A DNA stretch of 64,000 nt, taken from Actomonas aquatica. Its GTDB lineage: Bacteria; Verrucomicrobiota; Verrucomicrobiia; Opitutales; Opitutaceae. The DNA lies in the NCBI RefSeq assembly GCF_019679435.2, contig NZ_CP139781.1:2790001-2854000 (forward strand), read 5' to 3'. The notes below the pieces were generated by a model. That model had not been told where the DNA came from. It made no database searches and saw only the letters and a program-made list of their open reading frames with translations. Both the position numbers and the translations under genes were made by a program. The stretch's first letter is position 1. Each line of letters begins with the position of its first letter. This document shows positions 27,116 through 36,048 of this stretch, piece by piece.

Positions 27116-27730
27116 TTGATCGCTACCCTTCGAGAGTCCACCGCCCAGATCCACCGCGATTTGGAAACCCAATTCGGTAGCTTCACCGCCATCCGCACGC
27201 CAGCGGCGTATGCGCGCCTCCTGACCAGCTACCGCGATCTCTACGCCGAACTTTATTCTCTGTTTCCAAACGACCCGGCGACCGAAGCATCCGCCCTTTC
27301 CTGGCAACACGATCTCTCCGAGCGCCTCACCGCGCTCGAACTCGATCTGTGCCACCTGCCATCCGTCCGCACGCCGACAAATCCGCCGACCCCGGTCGCT
27401 GACTCACCTGCTCCGCTCCTCGATTCTCCCGCCCACCAAGCCGGCTGCCTTTACGTCGTCGAGGGTTCCGCCCTCGGCGGCCTGATGCTCGCCCGCAACT
27501 TCGCGGCCCAGATTCCCGGCCTCAGCCCCGACGCCCTCCGCTTCTTCAGCGGCTCCGGTCCCGCCGCCGCCTCCGCCCGCTGGCGCGCCTTCATGGCTTG
27601 GCTCGAACATCAACCCTGGACCACCGCTGAAACCACCGCCGCCGCCGCCAGCGCCGTCGCGACCTTCGCCTTTTTCTCCTCCCGATTGCACTCTGCCGCT
27701 TGGCCGGAACGCGATCCCCCCACCGCATGA
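27116..27730 (+). CDS. biliverdin-producing heme oxygenase
   Basis: A 204-residue all-helical heme oxygenase. H13 in STAQIHRDLE is the proximal haem ligand, and the distal helix reads YVVEGSALGGLMLAR (113-127), with the glycines that line the haem pocket. The enzyme opens haem to biliverdin, iron and carbon monoxide. Its stop overlaps the phytochrome start (ATGA), so it supplies the chromophore for the next gene product. The start is a TTG at 27116, the only usual initiation codon near the expected N-terminus. Confidence 0.93.
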   Translation: MIATLRESTAQIHRDLETQFGSFTAIRTPAAYARLLTSYRDLYAELYSLFPNDPATEASALSWQHDLSERLTALELDLCHLPSVRTPTNPPTPVADSPAPLLDSPAHQAGCLYVVEGSALGGLMLARNFAAQIPGLSPDALRFFSGSGPAAASARWRAFMAWLEHQPWTTAETTAAAASAVATFAFFSSRLHSAAWPERDPPTA

Positions 27731-29997
27731 CGCTCCCTCCCTCCAACACTACGGTCGACCTCACCAACTGCGACCGCGAACCCATCCACATCCCGGGTTC
27801 GGTCCAAGCGCATGCCGTCCTCCTTTGCCTCAGCGAACCCGACTGGGTCGTCGAACAGGTCTCGGTCAACATCGCCACCGTCCTGCCCGACGCCACCCCG
27901 GCCACCGTGCTCGGCCAAGCGCTCTCCACTCTCCTCTCGTCCGCCCAAATTGAGACCTGGCAACAAGAGCTGGCCCACGAGCCCCTCGATCAATCTCCCC
28001 TCTACCTCTCCCCCTTGCCGGCCCGCGATGGGGGCCCGGAGTTTGAGGCCCTGATGCATCGCCACGATGGTGTGCTCATTCTCGAGCTCGAGCGCTGGCT
28101 TTCGGCCGACGCCCTCGAATCCGCGCCTTCCCTGCATCGCTTTCAACGCACCCTCAACAGTCTGGCCGAGGCCGAAACCCTCACCGCCTTTTCCCAACGC
28201 GCCGCCGATGCCGTGCGCAGCTTCATCGGCTTCGACCGCGTGATGGTCTATCGCTTCGCCGACGACGACTCCGGTCACGTCATCGCCGAATCCCGTCGCC
28301 AAGATTTGGATACCTACCTCGGGCTGCACTACCCGGCGTCCGACATTCCCAAACAGGCCCGCGACCTCTTTCGCCGCTCGCCGGTGCGGCTCAATCCCGA
28401 CATCTACTACCAGCCCGTCCCGCTCGAGCCGACCCAACACCCGCGCACCGGCCGCCCGCTCGACATGAGCCATTGTGTGACCCGCTCGATGTCGCCCATC
28501 CACGTCGAGTATCTCAGCAACATGGGCGTCGCCGCCTCCATGTCGCTATCGATCGTGGTCGACGGCCGTCTCTGGGGCCTCTTCGCCTGCCACCACTACC
28601 AGCCGCGCTACGTCAGCCAAGGCGCCCGCATCGCCTGCGAATTCCTCGCCCGAACTCTCTCCCTCCAAACCGCCAACAAGGAGCGCGCCGATTACGCCCA
28701 CTACGAACGCCGGCTCATCGAGGCGCGCGAGCACTTGGTCACCGCGCTGGACGAAGACCACGACTTGCCCGACACTTTGCAGAGCGCGGCCCCGCGCTTT
28801 GGCCAAGTCGAGTGCGCCGGCTCCGCCCTCCTGCTCGCCGGCGAGGTCCACCCGCTCGGCGACTGCCCGTCCGACGACGCCGTGCTCGCCCTCGGCCGTT
28901 GGCTCGCCGAGCACCACAACACCAGCGTGAGCGCCACCGTCAGTGCCGCCGATTGGGACGCCGACCTCGCCGCGCAACTCGCGCCCCTCAGCGGCGTGCT
29001 CGCCACCCGCTTGTGCCGCGATCCCGTCGCCTACCTGTTCTGGTTCCGCCTGCCCGAAGTCCAGAAAGTCAACTGGGCCGGTAACCCCACCAAACCCGTC
29101 GAACCCGGTCCGCACGGCGACCGCCTCACCCCGCGCAAATCCTTCGATCTCTGGCAGGAGGAAGTGCGCGACCGCTCCCTCCCGTGGCTCCTCGTCGAAC
29201 GCGACGCCGCCCGCAGTCTGCGCCACGTGGTGCTCGAAGGCATGGCCCGCCAGACCGAACGCCTCGTGCGCCTTCAAGTCGAACTCGAGCAACGCAACCA
29301 GGACCTCGAGTCCTTCTCCTACATCGCGTCGCACGACCTCAAGGAACCCCTCCGCGGCCTGCGCAACTACGCCCGTTACCTCGCCGAGGATCACGCTACC
29401 GAGTTCACCGCCGACGCCAACCAGAAGGTCGACACCATCCGCCGTCTCGGCGACCGCATGGAGCTGCTCATCGACGCCCTCCTGCACTACTCCCGCGTCG
29501 GTCGCGCCGAACCGTGCGCGGAATCCATCGACCTCAATATCACCCTCGAACACGTCCGCGAACAACTCTCCGCGCGCCTCGAGGAGAGCCCGATCGAACT
29601 GCGCGTCCCCCGCCCCCTGCCCACCGTCTCCGGCGACCCGGTCCTGCTCGCCGAGATCTACGCCAACCTCATCAGCAACGCCATCAAGTATAACGACAAG
29701 GACGCGCCGTGGGTGGAGCTCGGTTGGCGCGAACCCGCCACGCCCGGCCAACCGCTGCAGTTCTACGTGCGCGACAACGGCGTCGGCATCGCCACCGAGG
29801 ACCAACCCGCCGTCTTCCGCATTTTTAAACGCCTTTACGCCCGCGACGAGTTCGGCGGCGGCGCCGGCGCCGGCCTCACCATCGTGCGCGCCATCCTCAC
29901 GCGCCTGGGCGGTCACATCTGGCTCGATTCCACGCCCGGTGAAGGCTCCACCTTCACCTTCACCCTTTCCGCTCCCTCCACCTCCGTCCCGTCGTGA
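27727..29997 (+). CDS. bphP: bacteriophytochrome sensor histidine kinase
   Basis: A 756-residue photoreceptor kinase with the order PAS-GAF-PHY-HisKA-HATPase. C15 in NCDREPIHIPGS is the conserved biliverdin-binding cysteine of bacteriophytochromes. The GAF domain carries PASDIP (203-208), whose aspartate contacts the pyrrole water. The phosphoacceptor is H536 in SHDLKEPLRG, and the ATP-binding domain has the N box LISNAIKYN and glycine box DNGVGI. It senses red/far-red light. It has no receiver domain of its own, but the next gene starts with one and overlaps its stop, so that product is the likely partner. Confidence 0.96.
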   Translation: MTLPPSNTTVDLTNCDREPIHIPGSVQAHAVLLCLSEPDWVVEQVSVNIATVLPDATPATVLGQALSTLLSSAQIETWQQELAHEPLDQSPLYLSPLPARDGGPEFEALMHRHDGVLILELERWLSADALESAPSLHRFQRTLNSLAEAETLTAFSQRAADAVRSFIGFDRVMVYRFADDDSGHVIAESRRQDLDTYLGLHYPASDIPKQARDLFRRSPVRLNPDIYYQPVPLEPTQHPRTGRPLDMSHCVTRSMSPIHVEYLSNMGVAASMSLSIVVDGRLWGLFACHHYQPRYVSQGARIACEFLARTLSLQTANKERADYAHYERRLIEAREHLVTALDEDHDLPDTLQSAAPRFGQVECAGSALLLAGEVHPLGDCPSDDAVLALGRWLAEHHNTSVSATVSAADWDADLAAQLAPLSGVLATRLCRDPVAYLFWFRLPEVQKVNWAGNPTKPVEPGPHGDRLTPRKSFDLWQEEVRDRSLPWLLVERDAARSLRHVVLEGMARQTERLVRLQVELEQRNQDLESFSYIASHDLKEPLRGLRNYARYLAEDHATEFTADANQKVDTIRRLGDRMELLIDALLHYSRVGRAEPCAESIDLNITLEHVREQLSARLEESPIELRVPRPLPTVSGDPVLLAEIYANLISNAIKYNDKDAPWVELGWREPATPGQPLQFYVRDNGVGIATEDQPAVFRIFKRLYARDEFGGGAGAGLTIVRAILTRLGGHIWLDSTPGEGSTFTFTLSAPSTSVPS

Positions 29998-32129
29998 ACT
30001 CGCCGTCCGCCACCGCCCCCCCCTCTCCGCTCCGCGTCCTCATCGTCGACGACGCCCCGGAGGATCGCGTCGAGTTTCGGCGTTTGCTCTGCCGTGGACA
30101 GGAGAGCCAATGGGCCGTCGAAGAGGTGCCCGACGCCGAACGTGCCCTCGAACGCCTCGAAGACGGCCTGCCGGACTGCGTGCTCATGGACATCGACCTC
30201 ATCCGCATGGATGGGCGCGAACTGCTCAATCGCATCATCGAGCGCCATGGTCATCACGCCTGCGGCCTGGTCATGCTCACCGCCTCGACCAATACCAGCG
30301 TCGCCGTCGACCTCCTCAAAAGCGGCGCTCACGACTTCCTCCTCAAATCGCGCATCACCGCCCCGCAACTGCGCCGCGCCGTGCGCCACGCCGTCGAAAA
30401 AGCCTCCATCCGCCGCGAGATCTCGCGCAGCCGTCAGGAGCTGCAACGCAAGCACGACGACCTCGAGGAAGCCGTCGGCAACTACGAGCGCGAAACCGCC
30501 CAACGTGAACGCGCCGAGGAAGCCCTTCGCCGCAGCGAGTCCCGCTTCCGCAACCTCGCCGACAACATCTCCCAGCTCGCCTGGATGACCGACGAGACCG
30601 GCTACATTTTCTGGTATAACAAACGGTGGTTCGATTACACCGGCACCACCCTCGACGGGATGCGCGGCTGGGGTTGGCGCAGCGTCCACCACCCCGATCA
30701 CATCGAGCGTGTCGTCTCGAAATTCAAAGAATGCCTGGCCCGCGGCTCCGAGTGGGAGGACACCTTCCCCCTGCGCGGCAAGGATGGCTCCTACCGTTGG
30801 TTCCTCTCCCGCGCCATCCCCATTCACGACCCCCACGGCAAAGTGCTCGGTTGGTTCGGCACCAACACCGACATCACGCGCCAGCTCGAGACCGAGGACG
30901 CCCTCAAATCCGCCCGCGACCAGGCCCTCGCCGCCTCGCGCGCCAAGGACGATTTTCTCGCCGCCCTTTCCCACGAACTGCGCACCCCGCTCAACCCGGC
31001 CCTGCTCACCGCCAGTGCCCGCGCCAGCGACGAATCCCTCCCCGCCGAGGTGCGCGCCGACTTCGAATCCATTCGCGACAGTGTCGCCCTCGAAGCTCGC
31101 CTCATCGACGACCTGCTCGACCTCACCCGCATCACCCGCGGTAAACTCAAGATCGATCGCCAGGACATCGACCTGCACACCGTGCTGCAGGACGCCCTCC
31201 GCATCGTGCGTTCTGAGTTCGCCGACAAGGGCGTCACGTGGCAGCTCGACCTGACCGACGCCTCGCTGCCCCTCCGCGGCGACGCCGTGCGCCTGCGTCA
31301 GGTGATTTGGAACGTGCTCAAAAACGCCGCCAAGTTCAGCCCGGATCAGGGCACCATTCACGTCTCCCTCCAGATCGTTGAGCCCGCCGCCCCCGAAACC
31401 GGACCGCAGGTCCAACTGATCATCACCGACGAAGGCATCGGTCTCACGCCCACCGAAGTAACATCGGTCTTCGACGCCTTCGCCCAAGGCGAGCACGTGA
31501 GCTCCTCCTCCCATCGTTTCGGCGGTCTGGGCCTCGGCCTCGCCATCTCCCGCACCTTGGTGGAAATGCACGACGGCTCGATCAGCGCCAGCAGCGAGGG
31601 TCGCGACCGCGGCGCCTCCTTCACCATCCGCCTGCCGCTCGTTCCAGCCACCGAACCTCCCATGCCGGTCAGCCCGACCGCGTCCCCCGCGCCATCTGCG
31701 ACGCCCGCCGCCCCTACCGAAGCCGCGCCGTCCCCCACCCGGCCCTGCCGCATGCTGCTGGTCGAGGACCACGCCCCCACCCGCGCCACGATGGGTCGCT
31801 TACTCCGCCAACGCGGTCTAGAAATCATCGCCGTCGGCACCTACGCCGAGGCCCTCCAAGTCGAACAACACGGGCACATCGACGCCCTGCTCAGCGACAT
31901 CGGCCTGCCCGATGGCGATGGCTCCTCCCTCCTCCCCGAACTGCGCCAACACTGGCCCGACCTTGTCGGCATCGCCCTCAGCGGCTACGGCATGGAGGAG
32001 GATATCAAACGATCCGAGCGCAACGGCTTCCTCCTCCACCTGACCAAGCCGATTGAAATCGATCAGCTCGACCGCGCCCTCCGCCGCCTGAAGGAACACC
32101 TCGGCTGCGATTCCGCCCCTTCTGCCTGA
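29994..32129 (+). CDS. hybrid kinase: receiver-PAS-HisKA-HATPase-receiver
   Basis: A 711-residue signalling protein. An N-terminal receiver domain (about 13-135, D66 phosphoacceptor) is followed by a coiled linker, a PAS/PAC domain (about 180-305), HisKA with H327 in SHELRTPLNP, a HATPase domain (about 430-560), a proline/alanine-rich linker (about 562-590) and a C-terminal receiver (about 592-705, D635). The GTG start overlaps the phytochrome stop. The N-terminal receiver resembles the small response regulators that follow cyanobacterial-type phytochromes, so phosphate probably flows from the phytochrome to this protein. Confidence 0.93.
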   Translation: MNSPSATAPPSPLRVLIVDDAPEDRVEFRRLLCRGQESQWAVEEVPDAERALERLEDGLPDCVLMDIDLIRMDGRELLNRIIERHGHHACGLVMLTASTNTSVAVDLLKSGAHDFLLKSRITAPQLRRAVRHAVEKASIRREISRSRQELQRKHDDLEEAVGNYERETAQRERAEEALRRSESRFRNLADNISQLAWMTDETGYIFWYNKRWFDYTGTTLDGMRGWGWRSVHHPDHIERVVSKFKECLARGSEWEDTFPLRGKDGSYRWFLSRAIPIHDPHGKVLGWFGTNTDITRQLETEDALKSARDQALAASRAKDDFLAALSHELRTPLNPALLTASARASDESLPAEVRADFESIRDSVALEARLIDDLLDLTRITRGKLKIDRQDIDLHTVLQDALRIVRSEFADKGVTWQLDLTDASLPLRGDAVRLRQVIWNVLKNAAKFSPDQGTIHVSLQIVEPAAPETGPQVQLIITDEGIGLTPTEVTSVFDAFAQGEHVSSSSHRFGGLGLGLAISRTLVEMHDGSISASSEGRDRGASFTIRLPLVPATEPPMPVSPTASPAPSATPAAPTEAAPSPTRPCRMLLVEDHAPTRATMGRLLRQRGLEIIAVGTYAEALQVEQHGHIDALLSDIGLPDGDGSSLLPELRQHWPDLVGIALSGYGMEEDIKRSERNGFLLHLTKPIEIDQLDRALRRLKEHLGCDSAPSA

Positions 32130-33127
32130 TGTCCGCCCCCGCCCGCCTCGCCGATTTCACCTTCCTCCTCGTCGGCCCCCCCGACGCCACCACCCCGATT
32201 GCGGAGCAACTCACGCGCTGGGGCGCCGCCACCGCACGTATTCACTGTGCCAATACCGCCGCCGACCTCGCCGGAGTGCCGGTCGATCCCGATGCCTTTG
32301 TGCTCACCTCCGAGCCCGCCGCCTGCCTCGCGTTGAACGACCCGCCGTTGACGATCGGAGGCTGGGAGCTCGACCCGGAATCCATCGAGCTGCCCGCGCC
32401 TCATTTCCATCTCTCGGCCGCGCTACCCGCCGCGGCCGTGCTCGAGATCCTGCGCCTCGCCCGCCTCAACGCCGAACAACGCGGCCAGATGCAGTCGATC
32501 GCACGCCGACTCACGCACGATTTTATGACGCCCCTCGGCGCGGTCATCACCACCGCGGCCACCTTGCAGGACGAGTCCGTGCCCCTGCAGCCCGAGGACC
32601 GCGAGCTGGTCGACGCCATCGCCGTCTCGGGCGAGGAACTCAAACAACTGCTGGTGCGTATCGGCTTCCTGCTCAAAGCCGGTCTGCAACCGCTGGACCT
32701 CACCTCCGTCGACACGACCGACGCCATCTGGGAGCTCCGCGATCTCATCCAATCGCGCCTCGTCCGTGGCCAGGCTCACGCCCATTGGCCGATCGATGAA
32801 AAACTACCCGCCGTGCGCGGGGCCCAGCCCTGGATCGTGCGCATGCTGGAGGAACTCGTCGCCAACGCCGTGCAGCACAACCCGACGGGGGTGGAACTCA
32901 CTCTCCGGGTGCAGGCCGACGACGATCACGTGCGCTTCAGCGTCTCCGACAATGGCACCGGTAATCGCATCGATCGAGAGCGCCTCTTCGTGCCGCTGCA
33001 TCACCGCTCCTTCGTCAACGCCCGGGGCTGGGGCCTCACCATCGTGCAACGCCTCGCGACCCTGCAAAACGGCGAGGTCTTCCACGAAGCCCCCACCACC
33101 TTCGGCTTCCGCCTCCCCCGCGCCTAA
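32129..33127 (+). CDS. sensor histidine kinase with an unrecognised N-terminal domain
   Basis: A 332-residue kinase. Residues about 8-110 form a domain I cannot assign, resembling a degenerate receiver. HisKA begins near 120, with H130 in THDFMTPLGA as the likely phosphoacceptor. The HATPase domain (about 225-330) has VANAVQHNP and DNGTG. No transmembrane segment is seen. It overlaps the previous stop (TGATG), completing a four-gene coupled unit with heme oxygenase, phytochrome and hybrid kinase. It may act as a phosphate shuttle or as a second output. Confidence 0.86.
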   Translation: MSAPARLADFTFLLVGPPDATTPIAEQLTRWGAATARIHCANTAADLAGVPVDPDAFVLTSEPAACLALNDPPLTIGGWELDPESIELPAPHFHLSAALPAAAVLEILRLARLNAEQRGQMQSIARRLTHDFMTPLGAVITTAATLQDESVPLQPEDRELVDAIAVSGEELKQLLVRIGFLLKAGLQPLDLTSVDTTDAIWELRDLIQSRLVRGQAHAHWPIDEKLPAVRGAQPWIVRMLEELVANAVQHNPTGVELTLRVQADDDHVRFSVSDNGTGNRIDRERLFVPLHHRSFVNARGWGLTIVQRLATLQNGEVFHEAPTTFGFRLPRA

Positions 33128-33131
33128 ACCA

Positions 33132-33185
33132 AAAGCGCGAAACGCCCCGCCGGGCGGTTTCGCCCCACGGTTCGTTTCGCGCTTT
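33132..33185. terminator. nested hairpins between convergent genes
   Basis: A perfect 13-bp arm pair, AAAGCGCGAAACG (33132-33144) with CGTTTCGCGCTTT (33173-33185), encloses a second possible hairpin in which CGAAAC-GCCC pairs with GGGC-GGTTTCG (up to 33162). The two structures share the left arm. The position between the kinase stop and the convergent DUF2383 gene fits a bidirectional terminator. Confidence 0.6.
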
Positions 33186-33207
33186 CGGCGATAATTGCCC
33201 GTTCGCG

Positions 33208-33669
33208 TCAGACCTTCTGGTAGGTCGGCGAATCACGCAGGTCGCGCACGATGTCGTGGCTCTTCTGCACCTCGACATACTGACGCTGCACCAGGTCGGC
33301 CGCGATGGGATCGATGAAGGTTTCGACCGCGTCGCGATACGCCGCCAACGCGTGGTCTTCACCGCGCTCGCACTCCGCGAGAATCGTGTGGTTGTCCTTG
33401 GTGGTAATCGCCTCACGCAGCTTCATCCAGCCACGGTGAGCCTTGGCCGCCATGGAGCCGGAGTCTTCGGCTTCCTCGCCGAGCTGGTGCACGCAGGTGC
33501 GCAGAGCCTGGGCAAAACCCTGACGCTGCTCGCTCAAGCGGCGGAAGATTTCCTGCAGCTCCGGACGGTCGACGGCCGAGGCCGCTTCGCCGAAGCCGTC
33601 GGCGCCATCGCAGCAGATTTCGATGAGGTTGTTGAGGGTGGAGACGGTTTCTTCACTGATGGTTTTCAT
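33208..33669 (-). CDS. DUF2383 (PA2169-type) ferritin-like helical protein
   Basis: A 153-residue helical protein beginning MKTISEETVSTLNNLIEICCDGADGF, with repeated acidic and histidine positions typical of the DUF2383/PA2169 four-helix bundle. The function is not established; family members are often found among stress genes. The next gene upstream on the same strand encodes a paralogue of identical length. I took the ATG at 33669 because the alignment with the paralogue begins there; the open frame continues upstream in antisense to that paralogue but is not meaningful. Confidence 0.88.
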   Translation of the reverse strand: MKTISEETVSTLNNLIEICCDGADGFGEAASAVDRPELQEIFRRLSEQRQGFAQALRTCVHQLGEEAEDSGSMAAKAHRGWMKLREAITTKDNHTILAECERGEDHALAAYRDAVETFIDPIAADLVQRQYVEVQKSHDIVRDLRDSPTYQKV

Positions 33670-33778
33670 ATGGATCGTTGGGTTGAGGGGTTCGCGTTTC
33701 GTGAGAACAGGCGGCGCGATCGGGACTCGATCACTGGGTCCGCCCAAAGTGGAAAAATGGGGTTCGGCGCAGCAGGCT

Positions 33779-34240
33779 TCAGCTGGCGCGACACATGCGC
33801 TCGTAACGCCACGTGCGCAGCTGCTCGTGGGAGACTTGAACCTCGATCGCCTGCGCCCGCACCACCTGCACCACGTCCGGTTCGACGAGCGTGGCCAAGC
33901 CGTCGCGATAGGCCGATAGTGCGAGCTCCTCGCCCCGCTCGCAGTCCTCCAGGATCGTGATGGCGTTGCGGGTCGAGATCGCATCGCGCAGCGACATCCA
34001 CACCCGATGCACCGCGCCGCCCAAGGAGCCGCTGCCAAAAGGCTCACCGTTTTGTCGCAGCACACACTGGCGCAGTTCGCCCACAAAACGGGTCCGCTGG
34101 CCGCTCAGATCATACAACATGCGCTCGAGCTTGGAGTCACCGACCGCTTCCGCTGCCGCATGAAATCCTTGGGCGCCATCGCGGCAGACCTGGATCAGCT
34201 CATTGAGGGTATCGATCGTGGTGAGGGTGGTTGTAGTCAT
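33779..34240 (-). CDS. DUF2383 (PA2169-type) ferritin-like helical protein, paralogue
   Basis: A 153-residue protein of the same family as its downstream neighbour. Both start with a run of threonines/serines then TLNxLIxxCxDGAxGFxxAA, and keep the pattern CERGE(E/D)xALxAYRD near residues 105-120. The two were probably produced by tandem duplication. There are no membrane or export signals. The upstream region (34241-34723) is long and may hold a regulated promoter. Confidence 0.88.
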   Translation of the reverse strand: MTTTTLTTIDTLNELIQVCRDGAQGFHAAAEAVGDSKLERMLYDLSGQRTRFVGELRQCVLRQNGEPFGSGSLGGAVHRVWMSLRDAISTRNAITILEDCERGEELALSAYRDGLATLVEPDVVQVVRAQAIEVQVSHEQLRTWRYERMCRAS

Positions 34241-34723
34241 TTTTTGGATATGGGTTAAACATCACGTCAGGGGTTACGCCGACGCAGCTACCCACCCTGT
34301 CGCGATCCCCGTGCCAGGAATTCCACCAAACATTTTTCCTGCTCATCATGAGAACCTTACCAATTTTTCCGGGGAAATGGCGGCGCCCTCTCCCCGTCAT
34401 TTTGCGCGACGAATTCTGGGCAAAATCGACAATGTGCAATCCGCGCCATTTCACGACGCATGCGCCTCTGAATCGCCGTTCCACAAAAATTTTTTCGCGC
34501 CACCGGTGTCCGGATCTCAGCCCCACGGCAGCAATACCCCAAGCTCCGTCCGGCAAAGGAGTTACTTTGCTTCCTGCGCAGTTTCCCTGACGCGTGCGCC
34601 CTCATTTTTCGGGCAGATTGCAAAGCCGGCCCGCGCAGATGATCGCATTCTGCAAGCCGCGACTCAATCCGGTGCCAGCCGCAGCAGAACCAGATTCAAT
34701 CCGTCGCGGTCGAACGGGTCGTC
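34241..34723. other. long divergent intergenic region
   Basis: No gene is supported here. It is the shared upstream region of the DUF2383 pair (leftward) and the lipoprotein gene (rightward). Two weak pairs resembling the TGCA-N3-YGCA sites are present. One is at 34395-34407 and 34427-34439 (CGTCATTTTGCGC and CGACAATGTGCAA, 32 bp apart). The other is at 34618-34630 and 34650-34662 (TTGCAAAGCCGGC and CTGCAAGCCGCGA, 32 bp apart). Each has mismatches in the half sites. Confidence 0.5.
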
Positions 34724-35176
34724 ATGAATACCACTCGCACCCTCCTTCCCGTGCTGGCCGCGGCCGGCCTCCTGCTCTCCACCGGTTGCGCGTCCTTTGA
34801 GTCACGCACCGAGGAAAAGGCTTACGTCTTCAACTCCCTTCCCGTCGAAACCAAACAGCGACTGGAAGAAGGTGAGATCCATATCGGAGACACCCCCGAC
34901 ATGGTCTACATCGATCTGGGCGAGCCGTCTGACAAACGCTCGACCGTCACCGCCGACGGCCAGACGTCCACCTGGATTTATGCGTCCTACTCCCGTGAAT
35001 ACGAGGGCGAGAACTTCGTCGGTTATCGCCGCGTGGTGACCCGCGATAGCCTCATCGGCGGTTACCGCGTGGCCTACGTGCCGGTCTCCGAATCGATCTA
35101 TTCCGAGAACGTCGACGAACGATTCCGGGTCACCTTCCGCGACGGCAGCGTCACCGCCATCGAGACCAACGCCTGA
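34724..35176 (+). CDS. small outer-membrane lipoprotein, SmpA/BamE-like
   Basis: A 150-residue lipoprotein. The lipobox LSTGC places the lipidated cysteine at residue 22. The mature part contains HIGDTPDMVYIDLGEPSDKR (52-71), which matches the SmpA/OmlA fold pattern (G-x-T-x-x-x-V-x-x-x-L-G-x-P), then a mostly beta region. BamE-like proteins help assemble outer membrane proteins or stabilise the envelope; a true BamE role is not proven. The SYLF gene follows 45 bp later, in the same direction, and is likely cotranscribed. Confidence 0.82.
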   Translation: MNTTRTLLPVLAAAGLLLSTGCASFESRTEEKAYVFNSLPVETKQRLEEGEIHIGDTPDMVYIDLGEPSDKRSTVTADGQTSTWIYASYSREYEGENFVGYRRVVTRDSLIGGYRVAYVPVSESIYSENVDERFRVTFRDGSVTAIETNA

Positions 35177-35221
35177 GGCCCGCTCTTCGTATTCTTTATT
35201 AAACTACAACCCACCCACATC

Positions 35222-35791
35222 ATGAACCTGTCCACCAAACTGCTCCGCGGCCTTGGCGCCGCGCTCCTCGTCGGCCTCCTCAGTCTGGAAGTGCGCGCCG
35301 CCGATATCGAAGATGAACGCAACGAGATCCGCGCCATGCGCGACGAGGTCCTCGCCGACCTCTACGAACTCGCCCCGCAAGCCGAAGGCCGCATCAAGAA
35401 GGCCGAAGGTTACGCCGTGTTCTCCAACGTCGGCATCAACGTCATCTTTGCCTCCTTCGCCGGTGGTCACGGCCTCGTGGTCGATGACAGCGGCGAGGAA
35501 ACCTACATGAAGATGGGCTCCGCCGGTCTCGGCCTGGGCCTCGGCGTGAAGGATTTCCGCGGCGTGTTCGTCTTCTACGACGAGAAGGCACTCAACGACT
35601 TCATCGAATACGGCTGGGACTTCACTGCCCAAGCCGACGCCGCCGCCAAGTCGGAAGACAAGGGCGGCCAATTCGGCCTCGCCGGCAACCCCAAGGGCGC
35701 CGTGGAGGTGTTCCAGTTCACCAAGAACGGCCTCGCCCTCCAAGCCACCCTCCAAGGCACCAAATACTGGCGGGACGCCGCCCTGAACTGA
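35222..35791 (+). CDS. SYLF/YSC84 domain protein, exported
   Basis: A 189-residue protein with a signal peptide (about 1-26, ending VRAAD). The rest has the SYLF (YSC84) pattern: AEGYAVFSNVGINV, then GGHGLVVDD, GSAGLGLGLGVKDFRGVFVF and the C-terminal KNGLALQATLQGTKYW. SYLF domains bind phosphoinositides in eukaryotes; in bacteria the family is envelope-associated with unknown detail. A strong terminator follows. The pairing with a lipoprotein gene suggests an outer membrane role. Confidence 0.88.
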   Translation: MNLSTKLLRGLGAALLVGLLSLEVRAADIEDERNEIRAMRDEVLADLYELAPQAEGRIKKAEGYAVFSNVGINVIFASFAGGHGLVVDDSGEETYMKMGSAGLGLGLGVKDFRGVFVFYDEKALNDFIEYGWDFTAQADAAAKSEDKGGQFGLAGNPKGAVEVFQFTKNGLALQATLQGTKYWRDAALN

Positions 35792-35825
35792 GCCGCCGCG
35801 CCTAACCCTTTCCCCCCTTAGTCCC

Positions 35826-35859
35826 AGCCCCGTCGCGACCAAAGCGACGGGGCTTTTTT
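35826..35859 (+). terminator. rho-independent terminator after SYLF gene
   Basis: A perfect 11-bp stem AGCCCCGTCGC (35826-35836) and GCGACGGGGCT (35844-35854), a seven-base loop, then a run of six T. Confidence 0.9.
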
Positions 35860-35877
35860 AGGCCCGGTTGGGCCTAA

Positions 35878-35922
35878 TTGCATTTCGCACGACCACGATC
35901 CCCGCCCCCATGCAAACTGCAC
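35878..35922 (+). promoter_or_regulatory. TGCA-N3-YGCA site pair upstream of ECF sigma factor
   Basis: TTGCATTTCGCAC (35878-35890, C form) and ATGCAAACTGCAC (35910-35922, T form), centres 32 bp apart. The pair ends 126 bp before the sigma factor start. The order C form then T form in the direction of the gene matches the pairs at 24066 and 45193. Confidence 0.6.
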
Positions 35923-36048
35923 TTTTCGGCCCCCCCTCGAGATTCGAGCAGTTTTTTATTACCCTATATTTCAGTTACTTACAAAACACCATACGAAGCG
36001 GCACGGCCCCTGATGATAGAGACATAACTTCCATCCCTTTCTAACATC

